A stretch of 64,000 nucleotides of DNA, from assembly GCA_015143295.1 (NCBI GenBank), contig CM026568.1, positions 12,902,607 to 12,966,606 of the forward strand, given 5' to 3'. The notes under the pieces were generated by a model. The model was not told the DNA's origin and did no database searches. It was given only the letters and a program-made list of their open reading frames with translations. Shown in pieces: positions 52,201-55,200 of this stretch (positions are counted from its first letter, which is position 1; each line of letters begins with the position of its first letter). The position numbers and the translations under genes were made by a program. Source of the stretch: Tetracentron sinense (taxonomy: Eukaryota; Streptophyta; Magnoliopsida; Trochodendrales; Trochodendraceae).

Positions 52201-55200
52201 GCCACTAAAATCGGTTTCTCTCAGCAACGGTGAGTAACTCGGCCAAGTCAGCCGAGTTGACTTGACTGGAAAAGGAACTGATGCATAGCAAGCTTTCATG
52301 CAACCCCTTTACCTAATCTTGAAGCTTGTTATGCTCAACAAATAATCTAAAAGAATCTTAATTAACATGCTCATAGTTCTTTGTAAATTCAAATTGCAAA
52401 CATTTCCAGAGGTTCCATCTTGGATTCTTGCATCCACACACTTATTGGCTATTAGGATGCCATCAAGAATTTATCTACCCTTAAAACTCACCTTAAGGAG
52501 GCAAAATCATTTAAACCCATAACAACTTTCAGCCTTGAAGCTAAGACTTTTGCCAAGATCTCATAGACAATGCCTACCAAACTAATAGTCCGATAATCTT
52601 TAAATTCCTAAACACACCATAGCGTTGGAATAAAGCAATAAATTTACTATTTCTAATTCGATCCAAGATAACCTTGCGGTGGAATTTGTTAGCTGCTTTC
52701 ACAGAATCTGCTCCAATAATCCTTCATTTTTTTGTAGAATGATATCATGAAACCATCAAGCCCAAGGGCTTTGTTCCCTTCCATCTCTTGAACACCACAT
52801 TTTCTTCCTCTGGTAAGGTCCTTTCCAACCTATCCCTCCAAAATTCTATCAAAACCCAACTCCATCAAGCTTTGGCCTAAATGTATAGTTTCCTCTATAA
52901 CTTCTCTTAGGAAGACAATTAGCGGCCTAACCGCCTAACTTCTACCTCACTTTCAACCCACTCCTCACCTACATTTAACCTCAAAATATGATTGGATCTC
53001 TTTGAATTGAATTGACCATTTTATAAAAGAATTTTGTGTTTTTATCACCCTCTTTGAGCCATCTCTAACCCTTGACTTCTGACTCCAGCTGATCTCCTCA
53101 CTCAACCATACCTTGATACTCTTCTTTCATATCAACTCTCATTTTGACCTCTGTTTCCGGAATAGCACCGCCCCCTTTCATGTCAATTACCTCAATCTAT
53201 CTCAGCCATCTTATCCTTAATATTGCCAAAGTCCCCCTTATTCCATTATTTGAGTTTTTGCTTCATGAATTTTACAACCATCCCAAATACGGTGCTAACC
53301 GAACCCCAGGACATCAACTTATTGCAAGTTTCCTTAACTATATCAAGAACGTTCAGAGCACAGCCACATCTTCTCAAATTAAAAGTCTTTGGGCCAGCTA
53401 CCTTACTGATTCTATCAACTATAAGACAATTATCAAAGGTGGGCCTAGGGAGTGCAGATTGACTAGCAAAAGGGAAATGTTCCTCCCAAAAATTCTAAAA
53501 CAGGAACCTATCCAACCTACTCCAGATCAGATTATGTCAAAAAAAAACTGCATGTCATTCAATGGGCTATCAGTCAGGTTATGTCCATGCACAAATTCAT
53601 CAAACCTTTTTCATCTTGTTGGTCTTCTCTTCCTCCCATGGAGAAGTGATTCGAGTTAAAATCCCCTCCATCTGAAACACTACGACACCAAATGGACAAC
53701 AAGAAAGTCGCCACCTCCAATTCAGCAACCTCTATCTTGTCTTTATCTCACATGATCAAAATCTTTCCTAATGGTCTAGTGAATGGAAGAACTATTCAAT
53801 TGGTAACAGGTCCTCCAAATTTCCGTGAAATTGGAATCCTTCACCTGCTCAATTTATGTTTCTTGATGATAAACGATGGATGGCATTTTAGAGTTTACTA
53901 TTTTCTTAATCTCAAGACTGCTAATGCAATGAGCTTCCTCCCACCTTCGAGCTTACTCTTAAGAGAGTTACATGATAGCAGATGGACGAGCCAACTCAGC
54001 TTGTAACAGAAATTCCCACGGCCTTTTCAACTGCTTCATTGACATGCCTAGATATACCACACCCTTTGATATTTCTAGACAACGTTGGCCTTCTCAATTT
54101 ACATAGGTAAATGCCTATTTCTTGAGGCTAGGCTAGTCCCTGTAATAATTTTAATTATCTCATTAAGTGGCAGGGGTTCTCGCTAACCCTCCACCCACTT
54201 TGAATGGCTTAGTGAAGAAAAAAGAACCCGGGCCTCTCTTAAGATTAAGTTTCAATTGTAGATAATGTTTTCAGAAGTATATGCCATTTTAAATATCTCT
54301 TTTTTATAAGGTATTCTAAATGAGTTGCTTGATATTGAGGGAAGATACATGAAAATGTGAGGGTTTGTGTATTAACTTTCTGGTAGAAAATCTCCTAAAA
54401 ATTATGTTGATAATATACAAAAGATTTTGATGTGAATAATTTAGTGAAGAAAATTAATCTTTTGAATCTTTGACAGACACACATTAATTATCTTTTACTT
54501 TTATGTTTCTTAACTTTCTCCTAACAACAATTAAAAGAAAACAAATTAAAATTTACTGAGAATATTACTTGCTGAAGAAATCGTGAGAATGAGTTTTGCA
54601 ATTGGTTTGAAGGCCATTTGGGACTTCTACATTTGAGCAGAAAGAAGAAAGTGCTGTCTTAAACTTGATAGGCCAAAAAGTACCTGGTGTTGAAATATGC
54701 TGGTTTTAGTTTTTTAAAAAATCCTATTGAATATCTTGTTAGAGTAATGTTCTATGCCTCTGAAAACCATGTTTTCGTGCAGCTGTCACAGCACTGCTTG
54801 TTTGCGATTGGAAAATTTCCACTTTGGCCATCCAACATATGCATGTGCAGTGACCCTATTGTCATCACAATTTGGTTGGAATCTGATGGTGCTAAATGGT
54901 CAAAGTGCCAAAATATTGTGCCACAGCACACTATTGGAATGCTGCTGACATTATACATATATATATTTTGATGGTGCTGCTCATGTTATACATATGATTA
55001 TACCTTTTCCTACCATCTATTATGTACACACGGATAAAGCTGCATTACATTGCTGAATGGTATCTGCATTACATTATGAATCTGTCAGGTGTCACTGAAG
55101 ATCTTGAAGGTTGAAGAAAAACTATCAAGAGGATGGGGTGGTGAGAATGCTTATCATGTCGGTGGGTACCGTTACTTGCTAGTTGACTCTGATAGAAATA

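Noticed and set aside
54752-54971. Overlapping frames before exon 7 as an extra CCZ1 exon
   Set aside because: Exon 6 joins exon 7 in phase with uninterrupted homology; an inserted exon here would disrupt a conserved block.
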